Positions 7,984 to 15,917 of a stretch of 34,808 nucleotides of DNA are shown here, piece by piece. Positions within the stretch are counted from its first letter, which is position 1; each line of letters opens with the position of its first letter. A model generated the notes under the pieces. The model was not told where the DNA came from and made no database searches. It saw only the letters and a program-made list of their open reading frames with translations. The stretch spans positions 1-34,808 of the forward strand of contig DATJZY010000050.1 of the NCBI GenBank assembly GCA_035577985.1. The letters run 5' to 3'. Source of the stretch: Candidatus Eisenbacteria bacterium. Lineage in GTDB: Bacteria > Desulfobacterota > Binatia > DP-6. The position numbers were made by a program, and so were the translations under genes.

Positions 7984-8742
7984 CTACGCGAGCGCGCCGC
8001 CGTCGGCGAGGAGGCCGACCCCGTTCACCATGCGGGCGTCGTCCGAGGCGAGGAACGCGATCACGCGCGCGATGTCGATCGGATCCGCCATGTTCCCGAG
8101 CTTCGGCGGCGCCGAGTAGTTGATGAGGTTCTGCTCCAGATCGTCGCGCCGCACGAACATCTTCGCGATGAGCGGCGTGCGGACGCCCCCCGGGCACACG
8201 CAGTTGAAGCGCAGGTCGCGCGACGCGAACTCGAGCGCGAGCGTGCGGGTGAAGTTGAGGAGCCCCGCCTTCGAGGCGGCGTAGGCCGCCGCATACGCCG
8301 TCCCGCGCACGCCGGCGGTGGACGATACGTTCACCACGCTGCCGACCGGCGGCTTCAAGAGGTGGGGCAGCGCCGCCCGGATGGTGTGGAAGGGTCCGGT
8401 GAGGTTCACGGCGATCGTGCGCTGCCAGGTCGCCTCGTCGATCTCCTCGAAGCGCGAGAAGCCGCCGATGCCGGCGACGTTCGCGAGCACGGAGAGTCCC
8501 CCGAAGGTCGCCACGCACTTCGCGACCGCCGCGTCGACCGACGCCGTATCGGCGACGTCGCAGTGCGTGCCGTCCGCCGTGCCGCCTTCGCCGCGGACGT
8601 GCGTGATCGTGGCCGCGAGGCCGTCGCGATCGACGTCGACGCCGAAGACGTGGGCGCCCTCGGCGGCGAATAGCTGCGCGGTGGCGCGGCCGATGCCCGA
8701 TCCGGCGCCCGTGACGAACGCTACGCGGTCCTTGAACCTCAT
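7984..8742 (-). CDS. Short-chain dehydrogenase/reductase (classical SDR)
   Basis: A 252-residue classical SDR, NAD(P)-dependent, oxidising an alcohol or reducing a ketone. Seen motifs are TGAGSGIG (residues 11-18) for the dinucleotide, the NVAG element at 88-91, catalytic Ser140/141, and YAASK with Tyr154 and Lys158. The CPGGVRTPL stretch after beta-6 and the C-terminal VNGVGLLADGGALA are standard. The acidic residue at the end of beta-2 (FGVDVDRD) favours NAD over NADP, a family rule of thumb. The ATG overlaps the stop of the isochorismatase-like gene as ATGA (8742-8739), indicating translational coupling. Its place between an isochorismatase-like protein and a CoA ligase suggests oxidation of a hydroxy intermediate in the same pathway. 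Confidence 0.93.
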   Translation of the reverse strand: MRFKDRVAFVTGAGSGIGRATAQLFAAEGAHVFGVDVDRDGLAATITHVRGEGGTADGTHCDVADTASVDAAVAKCVATFGGLSVLANVAGIGGFSRFEEIDEATWQRTIAVNLTGPFHTIRAALPHLLKPPVGSVVNVSSTAGVRGTAYAAAYAASKAGLLNFTRTLALEFASRDLRFNCVCPGGVRTPLIAKMFVRRDDLEQNLINYSAPPKLGNMADPIDIARVIAFLASDDARMVNGVGLLADGGALA

Positions 8743-9362
8743 CGCCAGGCCTCCACCACCTCGCCGACGGGCGCGATCGTCGCGAGCAATCTGAGAGTGT
8801 GTTGCATGACGGCGTCGACGTAATCGTCGGGCGTTCCCGCGACGGCCTCGCGCGGGATCACCACCTGGTAGCCGGCGTTCACCGCCTCGATCGTCATCGC
8901 CAGGACGCCGACGTTGACCGACACGCCGGTCGCGACGACGGTCCGGACGCCGAGGTTGCGCAGCAGCTGGTCCAGCTCCGTGCCGTGGAACGGGCTGATG
9001 CCGTGGTAGCGCGCCAGCACGTAGTCGCTCTCGACCGGCGCCAGCTCCGCGACCGGCTTCCATTGAGCCGAGCCCGGCAGGAGACCGGGTCCCGACGACT
9101 TCTTGGTCGCGGCGAGGAGCAGGCAGTTCACGACCGCGCCGCCGCCGTCGGGCCGTCGCGCCATCGTGCAGTGGAAGGCCGGGACCTTCGCGAGCCGCGC
9201 CGCGGCGAGGACGCGCGCGATCTGTCCGACGGTGCCGTGGCGCGCGACGGCCTCGCCGAGCGCGCCGAGCTTTCCGGCGCCGCCGATGATCCCCTCCTGA
9301 CACTCCATCATGAGGAGCGCCGTCGTACGGGGATCGAGGAGCGCCTTCAGGTCGACCGGCAC
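8739..9362 (-). CDS. Isochorismatase-like protein lacking the canonical Asp-Lys-Cys triad
   Basis: The 207-residue product has the cysteine-hydrolase/isochorismatase fold pattern: ALLMMECQEG near the N-terminus, FHGTELDQLLRNLGVRTVVATGVS in the middle and AVNAGYQVVIPREAVAG after it. At the three catalytic positions I read Glu20 where Asp is usual (xxDxQ), Arg118/Tyr119 where Lys is usual, and Gly152 (SVNVGV) where the nucleophilic Cys normally sits. It is therefore probably not a nicotinamidase- or isochorismatase-type hydrolase by the normal mechanism; similar SVN-type members exist in actinobacterial annotations, from memory. I chose GTG 9362 because it gives the usual N-terminal length; an ATG pair at 9311/9308 would cut into the first strand. 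It lies between amidohydrolase-2 (14 bp gap) and the SDR (ATGA overlap). Confidence 0.88.
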   Translation of the reverse strand: MPVDLKALLDPRTTALLMMECQEGIIGGAGKLGALGEAVARHGTVGQIARVLAAARLAKVPAFHCTMARRPDGGGAVVNCLLLAATKKSSGPGLLPGSAQWKPVAELAPVESDYVLARYHGISPFHGTELDQLLRNLGVRTVVATGVSVNVGVLAMTIEAVNAGYQVVIPREAVAGTPDDYVDAVMQHTLRLLATIAPVGEVVEAWR

Positions 9363-9376
9363 GTCCGCGCCGGCGC

Positions 9377-10444
9377 TCAGAGATTGTAGAGACGCCGCGG
9401 GTTCGTCTCGAGGATCTTCTTCTTCGCCGAGGACGACAGGTCGGTCCGCTCGGCCACGATCTTCACCGTGTCCGGGAACGCGCAGTCCCAGTGGTAGTAG
9501 TCCGACGCGTACGCGACGACGTCCTCGCCGAGCCGCTTCACCACCCACGACGCGTCGGGCTCGCCCGGATCCATGCCGATGAAGCAGCGGCCCGACAGAA
9601 AGTACTCGGACGGCTTGCGGTCGATGTTCGGCGCCTGCTCTGGCGTCAGCTCCCAGTGCTCGTCGAGCCGCTCGAGCCAGAACGGGAGCCAGCCCGTGTT
9701 GGCTTCGAGGAAGGCCACGCGCAGCTTCGGGAAGCGGTGCAGGATGCCGCCCACCGTGAACGCCATGACGGCGGCCATCTGTCCGACCGGGTGGGTGAAC
9801 GCGTGCACCTCGAGGCGCGTTTTCCAGCGGTCGACGCCGAGCGGCACCTGGTCGATCGCCTGCCCGCCGCCGTGCACGCACACGGCGACACCCAGGTCCT
9901 GCGCCGTCTTCCACACGACGTCGAAGCTCGGGTGATCCAGGTTGCGCTCGCGGATGTGCTGCGGCGTCACCATGCCGACCATGCCGTGCTCGCCGACGCA
10001 CCGGCGCAGCTCGGCCGCCGCCGCCTCGGCGTCGATCATCGGCAGCTTCGCGACCGACTTCAGGCGCTTCGGATCGTAGCGCAGGAACTCCGCACGCGCG
10101 TCGTTGAGCGTCCGGCAGAGCGCGACCGCGAAGCCGCGATCGAGCCCGGCCCACTCCTCGCCCGCGCCGCCCGGGAACATCACCGTCTGGTCGATGCCTT
10201 CGAGGTCCATGTCCTCGAGGCGCGCCTTCGGATCCGTCATGCCCGCGCGCTGGCCCGCGTCGGTGTGCGCCTTGCCCTTGGTCTCCTTCACGCCGACGCC
10301 GACGAGGTTGGCGAACTGCTTGGCGATCTTCGCCTTGCGCTCCTCCCACTTGGGCTGGAACTCGGCGGGAATGCGCGCCTGCCAGTCGGGCAGGTCGCCG
10401 CCGTGCCCGTCTGCGTCGATGACGTGATAGCCGAACTTTCCCAT
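9377..10444 (-). CDS. Amidohydrolase-2 family metal-dependent hydrolase/decarboxylase
   Basis: A 355-residue TIM-barrel protein of the amidohydrolase-2 group (PF04909 type, relatives of ACMSD and gamma-resorcylate decarboxylase). It shows DADGHGGDLPDWQARIP near the N-terminus in place of the usual DxH(V/I)xE, GMDPGEPDASWVV, a His-containing VCVHGGGQ strand, EVHAFTHPVGQMAA, and ASDYYHWDCAFP with the late Asp metal/proton ligand. The FLEANTGWLPFWLERLDEHW block is typical of this group. Substrates in the family are cyclic or aromatic acids and ring-cleavage products, so hydrolysis or decarboxylation of a catabolic intermediate is plausible. The ATG at 10444 is preceded by an AGGAGA ribosome site. 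It follows the alcohol dehydrogenase gene by 11 bp within the operon. Confidence 0.9.
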   Translation of the reverse strand: MGKFGYHVIDADGHGGDLPDWQARIPAEFQPKWEERKAKIAKQFANLVGVGVKETKGKAHTDAGQRAGMTDPKARLEDMDLEGIDQTVMFPGGAGEEWAGLDRGFAVALCRTLNDARAEFLRYDPKRLKSVAKLPMIDAEAAAAELRRCVGEHGMVGMVTPQHIRERNLDHPSFDVVWKTAQDLGVAVCVHGGGQAIDQVPLGVDRWKTRLEVHAFTHPVGQMAAVMAFTVGGILHRFPKLRVAFLEANTGWLPFWLERLDEHWELTPEQAPNIDRKPSEYFLSGRCFIGMDPGEPDASWVVKRLGEDVVAYASDYYHWDCAFPDTVKIVAERTDLSSSAKKKILETNPRRLYNL

Positions 10445-10455
10445 GGTCGTTTCTC

Positions 10456-11526
10456 CTAAAGCTGGAATACGCCGCGCGCGAGGTGCCCGTGGTGGAGGTC
10501 GTCGAGCGCGCGCTGGAAGTCGTCGAGCGCGTAGTGGCTCGTGATGAGCTCGTCGATCTTGAGGCGCCCCGCGAGATAGAGGTCCGCCAGCATCGCGAAG
10601 TCCTTGCGCGGTCGCGCCGCACCGTAGCGGCAGCCGAGGATGGCCTTGTTGTTGTAGATGGTGTGAACCGGGAACTCGAACTTCGAGCCGAGCTTCGGCA
10701 CGCCGACGATGACGAGCGTGCCGCCGGGCGCGAGCGCATCGAGCGCCGTCTGGATGAGCCCGAGGTTGCCGACGCACTCGAAGCTGTAGTCGGCGCCGCC
10801 GCGCGTGAGATCGCGTACCTTCTCGAGCGCGTTCTCCTTGCCGCCGTCGATCACGTCCGTCGCCCCGAACGTCCGCGCGAGCTCGAGCTTCTGCGGGTTC
10901 ACGTCGACGGCGATGATGCGTGAGGCCCCCGCGAGGACGCCGCCCTGCACGCAGTTGAGCCCGATGCCCCCGACCCCGAAGACCACCATGCTCGAGCCGG
11001 GCTCGACCCGGGCGCGGTTCAGCACCGCACCGACGCCCGTCATGATGCCGCACCCGATGAGACACGCGCGATCGAACGGCACCTTCGGATCGAACGGGAT
11101 CGCCGACTGCTCGCGCACGAGCGTCAGCTCCGTGAAGGTGGACGTGTTGGCGAACTGGAAGGCCGGCTTGCCGCCGACGAAGAACGGCACCGAGTCCTTC
11201 GGGGACGGGGCGTTCCGGCACTGGGTCGGACGCGACGACTCGCACGCGACGCAGCGCCCGCAGTGCGCGAGGGTGGAGAGGATGACGGTATCGCCCTCCT
11301 TGAGGCTCGTCACACCCGAGCCGATCGACTCGACGACGCCCGCCCCCTCGTGTCCGAGCACGACCGGCACCGGATACGGGATCGTGCCGTCGAGAACGCT
11401 CACGTCGGAGTGGCACAGGCCCGCCGCCTTGATGGTAACGCGCACCTCGCCGTGCCCGGGCTCCTTCACCCGGACGTCCTCGATCGAAACGGGCTTCCCG
11501 TTCCCGAAGTAGACGGCTGCCTTCAC
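10456..11526 (-). CDS. Zinc-dependent alcohol dehydrogenase (class III/MDR type)
   Basis: A 356-residue medium-chain dehydrogenase that oxidises an alcohol to an aldehyde with NAD. Catalytic zinc ligands are Cys38 (GLCHSD), His59 (GHEGAG) and Cys159 (IGCG); the structural zinc site is Cys89, 92, 95 and 103. The Rossmann motif GVGGIG is at 184-189, followed by an acidic VDVNPQK end of strand, which favours NAD. Overall pattern matches the long-chain or class III-like bacterial ADHs often found in mycothiol-less xenobiotic operons. The start is GTG 11526, whose bases form a GTGA overlap with the stop of the upstream amidohydrolase gene, so translation is probably coupled. Beside the aldehyde dehydrogenase in the same operon it makes a two-step alcohol-to-acid oxidation plausible. 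Confidence 0.95.
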   Translation of the reverse strand: MKAAVYFGNGKPVSIEDVRVKEPGHGEVRVTIKAAGLCHSDVSVLDGTIPYPVPVVLGHEGAGVVESIGSGVTSLKEGDTVILSTLAHCGRCVACESSRPTQCRNAPSPKDSVPFFVGGKPAFQFANTSTFTELTLVREQSAIPFDPKVPFDRACLIGCGIMTGVGAVLNRARVEPGSSMVVFGVGGIGLNCVQGGVLAGASRIIAVDVNPQKLELARTFGATDVIDGGKENALEKVRDLTRGGADYSFECVGNLGLIQTALDALAPGGTLVIVGVPKLGSKFEFPVHTIYNNKAILGCRYGAARPRKDFAMLADLYLAGRLKIDELITSHYALDDFQRALDDLHHGHLARGVFQL

Positions 11527-13229
11527 GCCTTGTTCCCGATCCGGAGCACGCGGCCCGGCGTGCCCTTCCGGAGCTCTCCGTTCTCGACGATCGTCTGGCC
11601 GTTGACGATCACGCGCACGACACCCTCGGGCTTCACCTGCCAGCGTGCCTCGCCCCCCGGCATGTCGTTCACGAGACCCTTCTTGCCGAGGCGGAGCTTC
11701 GCGGGATCGAAGAGCATCACGTCGGCGTGATAGCCGCGAGCGAGCAGGCCGCGCAGCGGGATGCCGCAGATCATCGCCGGCAGATGCGTGATGCGGCGCA
11801 CGCCCTCTTCCAACGTGTAGTGCTGGCGGTCGAGGACCCACGAGCGCAGGAAGTAGGTCGACCACTCGGCGCCGTCGTCACGGTCGGCGTGCGCGCCGCC
11901 GTCGCCCGTGCCGACGATCATGTGCGGGTTCCTCTGCGACTCGCCGTTGGCGGCGATCCACTCCGGACCCTCGGAGTTGTAGACGAGCTGCGTGTCGAGC
12001 CCGTCGGCGACGACGAGATCGCACATGATCTCGACGGGATGCACGCCCTTCGCCTTGGCGAGCTCGCCGAGGCTTTTCCCTTCGGCCGCCCGGTTGGAGG
12101 GCGACTTGTCGACGAACACCTGCGTCTGGCGCGGCGGGGGCAGCGTCGAGCCGCGCTTCGCATCGGTGTTGGGTGCGTCCCAGTCGGCCGCGAGCTTCTT
12201 GCGGAAGCCCTGGTCCTTGAACGCCGCGAGCCGCTGCTCCGCCGTCATGTCGGAGAGCTCGCGCCACGCGAAGCAGCCCTCGAAGAGCGACGTCCCGCGG
12301 CGCCAGTTGAATGGACGCATGAACGGCTGCGAGCGGAGCATCGAGTACACGGCCGCGCCCTTGGCGCGCGCATCGTTCAAGAAACCGACCTGGTCGTCCC
12401 ACCTCTCCTTCTGCCCGGGACGATACCCCATGCCCTGGACGACGACGGGCAGGCCCGAGGCGAGCGCGAGGTCGACGATGCGCTGGCGGTCGTCGGCGGT
12501 ATAGCCCTGGACGGCCGTCTCGGCGAGGTAGCCGATGCTGCCCGCCCCGCCCTCGCCGGCCGCGGCCGCGAGCGTCTTGATCTCCTCGAACGACGCCTTC
12601 CGCGACGGAACCGGGCGCTTCAGGTGATCGACGTGGGTCGGCGACTTCGACGACGTGAACCCGGCCGCGCCCGCCCGCATGGCGTCGCGGACGAGCGTCG
12701 CCATCTGCTGGATCTCGGCCGCCGTCGCCTCGCGCTCGGAGGCCGCCTCGCCCATGACGTAGCGGCGGATCGCCGAGTGGCCGACGTAGATGCCGACGTT
12801 GACGCCGAGCCGGCGATCGAGCACGTCGAGCAGCTGCGGGAAGCTGTCCCAGTCCCACGGCAACCCCTGCTCGAGCACCGACGGCGTCATACCCTCGACC
12901 TGCGCGAAGAGCTTCATCACCCACTCGCGGTCGCCGGGCTTGCAGGGCGCGATCGAATAACCGCAGTTGCCCGCGATGACCGACGTGACGCCGTGGAAGC
13001 ACGACGACGTGGCGTGCCCCTCGAAGGTCACCTGCGGATCGTAGTGCGTGTGCGCGTCGACGATGCCGGGCATGACGACGAGCCCGTCGGCGTCGATCGT
13101 CTCCTTGGCGCCCGAGAGGCGCCCGATGTCCGTGATCGTCCCGTTCTTGATGCCGACGTCGGCCACCCGCTTGGGCAGGCCGGAGCCGTCCACCACCGTG
13201 CCGTTCTTGATGATCGTATCGAAGCTCAT
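11523..13229 (-). CDS. D-aminoacylase-like amidohydrolase
   Basis: A 568-residue protein of the N-acyl-D-amino-acid deacylase branch of the amidohydrolase superfamily, hydrolysing amide or similar bonds. The N-terminal small beta domain (IIKNGTVVDGSG) leads to DAHTHYDP with His60 and His62, and GNCG with Cys89 matches the Cys metal ligand known from D-aminoacylase. GTGDGGAHADRDDGAEWS near the C-terminus is the late Asp/Gly-rich motif. I cannot find the usual His motifs (THxR and SHxK) between them: the region reads GYLAETAVQGYT and VVVQGMGYRP. The substrate is probably not a classical N-acyl-D-amino acid. The ATG overlaps the aldehyde dehydrogenase stop (ATGA, 13229-13226) and its stop overlaps the ADH start, so it is firmly within the operon. 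Confidence 0.9.
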   Translation of the reverse strand: MSFDTIIKNGTVVDGSGLPKRVADVGIKNGTITDIGRLSGAKETIDADGLVVMPGIVDAHTHYDPQVTFEGHATSSCFHGVTSVIAGNCGYSIAPCKPGDREWVMKLFAQVEGMTPSVLEQGLPWDWDSFPQLLDVLDRRLGVNVGIYVGHSAIRRYVMGEAASEREATAAEIQQMATLVRDAMRAGAAGFTSSKSPTHVDHLKRPVPSRKASFEEIKTLAAAAGEGGAGSIGYLAETAVQGYTADDRQRIVDLALASGLPVVVQGMGYRPGQKERWDDQVGFLNDARAKGAAVYSMLRSQPFMRPFNWRRGTSLFEGCFAWRELSDMTAEQRLAAFKDQGFRKKLAADWDAPNTDAKRGSTLPPPRQTQVFVDKSPSNRAAEGKSLGELAKAKGVHPVEIMCDLVVADGLDTQLVYNSEGPEWIAANGESQRNPHMIVGTGDGGAHADRDDGAEWSTYFLRSWVLDRQHYTLEEGVRRITHLPAMICGIPLRGLLARGYHADVMLFDPAKLRLGKKGLVNDMPGGEARWQVKPEGVVRVIVNGQTIVENGELRKGTPGRVLRIGNKA

Positions 13230-14674
13230 GCCGTCCACCCGATGTATTTGCGTTCGCTGTACGCGTCGATCGCATACAGGCCGCCGTCGCGCCCGATGCC
13301 CGAGAGCTTGTAGCCGCCGAACGGGGCATCGGGATTCATGCCGCCGGAGTTGTTCACCTGGATCGTGCCGGTGCGCAGCGCCCGGGCGACGCGCAGGCCG
13401 CGCGCGCTGTCGCCGGTCCACACGTAGCCGTAGAGACCGTAGTCCGAATCGTTCGCGAGCGCGATCGCCTGCGCCTCGTCGTCGAACGGGATCGCGGTCA
13501 CGACCGGGCCGAAGATCTCCTCGCGCGCGATCGTCATGGCGTTGGTGGCGTGCGTGAAGAGTGTCGGCTCGACGTAGTAGCCCTTCGGCAGGTGCGCGGG
13601 CCGCTTGCCGCCGCAGGCAAGCGTCGCGCCCTCGTCGAGGCCGCTCTTGATGAAGCGCTCGACGCGATCGCGCTGGGCCGCGGAGACGAGCGGGCCCATC
13701 ACCGTGCCCGGCTCGCGTGGATCGCCGATCTTCACGCGCCCTGCCATGGCGACCATGGCCTGCGTGAACTCGTCGTAGATCGACCGCTCGACGAGCAGGC
13801 GCGTCCCCGCGATGCAGATCTGCCCCGAGTGGAACGTCCACACCTGGGTCGCGCCGCGCAGGGCCTTCTCGCGATCCGCGTCGGCGAACACGATCTGCGG
13901 CGACTTGCCGCCGAGCTCGAGGAGCGTGCGCTTCAAGCGCCGCGACGCTACCTCCTGGATCTTCAGGCCGACGCCCGTACTGCCCGTGAACGAGATCATG
14001 TCGACGTCGGGCGCGGCCACGAGCGCCTCGCCGACCTCCGGTCCCGATCCGCATACGAAGTTCACCACGCCGGGAGGCAGGACCTCGTTCACGATCCGGC
14101 ACAGCTCGGCGACGCCCAGGGGATCCACGGGCGCCGGCTTCACGACCACGGTGTTGCCGCACGCGAGCGCGGGGCCGATCTTGCCGGCGCAGTTGGTCAT
14201 CGGGAAGTTCGAGGGCGTGATGCACGCGACCACGCCCAGCGGCTCGTGGACGGCGATCCCCGCCTGCACCGTCGCGCCCATCTCGCGCGGCGGGAACGTC
14301 TCCTGGGGCAGGCGCGCAGCCAGGTCGGCGTACTTCTCGAGCCGCAGCGGCACGGCGCCCACCTGCTGCGCCTCGGCGACGCCGCGCACGGCGCCCGTCT
14401 CGGCGATCGTGAGATCGACGAGCGACCTCATCTCGTCGCGGAACTTCTTCGCCGCCCGGGCGAGCAGCGCGCCGCGCTCGACTCCGGAGAGACGGGACCA
14501 CGGTCCGAACGCCGCGCGGGCCGCTCGCGCCGCCGCCTCGACCTGTGCGACCGAGCACTGCGGCGCGCGCCCGGCGACCTCCTCGGTCGCCGGGTCGACG
14601 ATCGGATAGGTGCCGCCCTCGGCGGGCACCCACGTGCCGCCGATCAACACCTTGTCGTAGACGGAAACACCCAT
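13226..14674 (-). CDS. NAD(P)-dependent aldehyde dehydrogenase
   Basis: A 482-residue ALDH-superfamily enzyme oxidising an aldehyde to the acid. Visible landmarks are TPSNFPM with the oxyanion Asn156, the cofactor loop FTGSTGVG from 229, catalytic base Glu253 (LLELGGKSP) and nucleophile Cys287 (FHSGQICIAGTR). The EEIFGPV and PFGGYKLSGIGRDGG blocks complete the family signature. All active-site residues are present. It starts 15 bp after the LLM oxidoreductase stop and overlaps the next start, so it is the second gene of the catabolic operon. Relatives in such contexts act on medium or long aliphatic or aromatic aldehydes; the actual substrate would be the product of the ADH or of the LLM reaction. 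Confidence 0.96.
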   Translation of the reverse strand: MGVSVYDKVLIGGTWVPAEGGTYPIVDPATEEVAGRAPQCSVAQVEAAARAARAAFGPWSRLSGVERGALLARAAKKFRDEMRSLVDLTIAETGAVRGVAEAQQVGAVPLRLEKYADLAARLPQETFPPREMGATVQAGIAVHEPLGVVACITPSNFPMTNCAGKIGPALACGNTVVVKPAPVDPLGVAELCRIVNEVLPPGVVNFVCGSGPEVGEALVAAPDVDMISFTGSTGVGLKIQEVASRRLKRTLLELGGKSPQIVFADADREKALRGATQVWTFHSGQICIAGTRLLVERSIYDEFTQAMVAMAGRVKIGDPREPGTVMGPLVSAAQRDRVERFIKSGLDEGATLACGGKRPAHLPKGYYVEPTLFTHATNAMTIAREEIFGPVVTAIPFDDEAQAIALANDSDYGLYGYVWTGDSARGLRVARALRTGTIQVNNSGGMNPDAPFGGYKLSGIGRDGGLYAIDAYSERKYIGWTA

Positions 14675-14689
14675 CGTGCGGACGACGGC

Positions 14690-15814
14690 TCACGCCGCCT
14701 TGGACTTCACCTGTGCCTGCCGCTGCCGGGTCGTGCTGTGGACGGGATCCCTGTCGAACTTCGGAAGCACGTGCTTCCCGAACGTTTCGATCGAATCCCG
14801 CACGTACTTCTGGTCGAGCGTCAACGTCAACGGGGCGTAGATCAGCTGGTCGACGCCCAGCTCCTCGTACATCCGGATGACGGCGGCGATCTCCTCGGGC
14901 GAGCCGATCTGGCGTCCGCCGTTCGCGAGCCCCGCCTTCAGCTGGTCGGGGGTCGGGTCGGGAACGTTGATCGGCGCTGGCGCGGGCGGCATGCCGGCCG
15001 GACGCGGAATGGAGTCGAGCCAGTGGAAGAACCACGAGGTGAAGTAGCCGACCTTCGCCTGTGAGAAGATCCGGCGTGCCTCGTCGCCGTCGGGCAGGCA
15101 GAACATCTGCGTCGTGACGGCGATGTTGTCGTTGACGTAGCCGCCGATCGGCTTCTTGCAGCGCTTGATCGCGTCCTTGTAGCCGCGCACGAGCGTCGCG
15201 ATCTCGTTGGGCGTGCCGAAGGTGAAGCAGAGGGCGCCCAGGCCGAGCTCGCCCGCCTCGATGAACGTCGGCGGGCTCGAGCAGGCGACCCACATCGGCG
15301 GATGGGGCCGCGTGTAGGGCTTCGGCAGCACGTTGCGCTTCGGCATCCGGAAGTACTTGCCCTCGAACTCGTAGGGCTCGTCCAGCCACATGCGCGGGAT
15401 CTGCTCGAGCGACTCGCGCCACATGGGCTTGGTTTCCGCCGCCGACGGGATCGCGAAGCCGCCCCACTCCGCCGACGACGAGCCGCGGCCGGTCCCGAAC
15501 TCGACGCGGCCCTTCGAGAGATGGTCCATGGTCGCGATCCGCTCGGCCACGCGCGCCGGATGGTTCACGGCGGCGGTGATGTTCGTGATCGCCGTGCCGA
15601 CGTGGATCTGCTTGGTCTGCGCCGCGACGAACGAGAGGAAGACCTCGGGCGCCGGCTGGTGCGAGTAGTTCTGCAGGAAGTGGTGCTCGGGCGACCAGTC
15701 GTACTTGAAGCCCACCTGGTCGCACAGGATCGCGATGTCGACCTCGCGGTGGTAGCGGGAATGCTCGTCGTCCCACTCCGGACAGTGCATCTGCGAGAAG
15801 ATCCCGAACTCCAT
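14690..15814 (-). CDS. LLM-class flavin- or F420-dependent oxidoreductase (operon lead gene)
   Basis: A 374-residue luciferase-like TIM-barrel enzyme. Features are MEFGIFSQMH at the N-terminus, WSPEHHF (the EHH typical of bacterial-luciferase-like monooxygenases), VGTAITNITAAVNHPARVAERIATMDHLSKGRVEFGTGRGSS, and the FEGKYF element. The EHH and the long insert resemble the alkanal-monooxygenase-like group more than the shorter F420 reductases, but flavin versus F420 use cannot be settled here. It is the first gene of the eight-gene operon; a strong AAGGAGG (15819-15825) precedes the ATG and a TTGACA promoter lies in the gap to the divergent TetR gene. As the likely first catabolic step it would oxygenate or dehydrogenate the primary substrate. 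Confidence 0.93.
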   Translation of the reverse strand: MEFGIFSQMHCPEWDDEHSRYHREVDIAILCDQVGFKYDWSPEHHFLQNYSHQPAPEVFLSFVAAQTKQIHVGTAITNITAAVNHPARVAERIATMDHLSKGRVEFGTGRGSSSAEWGGFAIPSAAETKPMWRESLEQIPRMWLDEPYEFEGKYFRMPKRNVLPKPYTRPHPPMWVACSSPPTFIEAGELGLGALCFTFGTPNEIATLVRGYKDAIKRCKKPIGGYVNDNIAVTTQMFCLPDGDEARRIFSQAKVGYFTSWFFHWLDSIPRPAGMPPAPAPINVPDPTPDQLKAGLANGGRQIGSPEEIAAVIRMYEELGVDQLIYAPLTLTLDQKYVRDSIETFGKHVLPKFDRDPVHSTTRQRQAQVKSKAA

Positions 15815-15818
15815 GGCG

Positions 15819-15825
15819 CCTCCTT
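15819..15825 (-). promoter_or_regulatory. Ribosome binding site of the LLM operon
   Basis: AAGGAGG on the minus strand, four bases before the ATG at 15814. It is a near-perfect Shine-Dalgarno match and fixes the start of the operon's first gene, in contrast to the divergent TetR gene, which has no comparable site. Confidence 0.8.
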
Positions 15826-15857
15826 CTGGTCGCGGCTTCGCAGCCCTGTTCGGATGG

Positions 15858-15873
15858 TCGAATTAGCATTCGA
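15858..15873. promoter_or_regulatory. Candidate TetR operator (TCGAAT-N4-ATTCGA)
   Basis: A perfect 6-bp inverted repeat with a 4-bp spacer, TCGAATTAGCATTCGA, lies in the 103-bp gap between the LLM operon and the divergent TetR gene. It overlaps the -10 region of the operon promoter, where a bound repressor would block RNA polymerase. TetR regulators commonly bind such palindromes between divergent genes; that this one is the site is inference. Confidence 0.55.
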
Positions 15874-15889
15874 AGTTTTGGGTTGTCAA
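15862..15889 (-). promoter_or_regulatory. Putative sigma-70 promoter of the catabolic operon
   Basis: On the minus strand a perfect -35 TTGACA (15889-15884) is followed after 16 bp by GCTAAT (15867-15862), a 4/6 match to TATAAT. The spacer could also be read as 17-18 bp with CTAATT or TAATTC. It sits in a locally AT-rich stretch within otherwise very GC-rich DNA, about 48-75 bp upstream of the LLM start. The palindrome at 15858-15873 covers its -10 element. Confidence 0.55.
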
Positions 15890-15911
15890 CTCGTTTTTTC
15901 GATGCTAGATC
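15883..15911 (+). promoter_or_regulatory. Weak putative promoter for the TetR gene
   Basis: On the plus strand TTGTCA (15883-15888) is followed by 17 bp and TAGATC (15906-15911). The -35 is the near-palindromic partner of the operon -35 on the other strand. If used, transcription would begin about at the GTG start (15918), giving a leaderless mRNA, consistent with the lack of a Shine-Dalgarno sequence. Confidence 0.3.
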
Positions 15912-15917
15912 CCAGGC

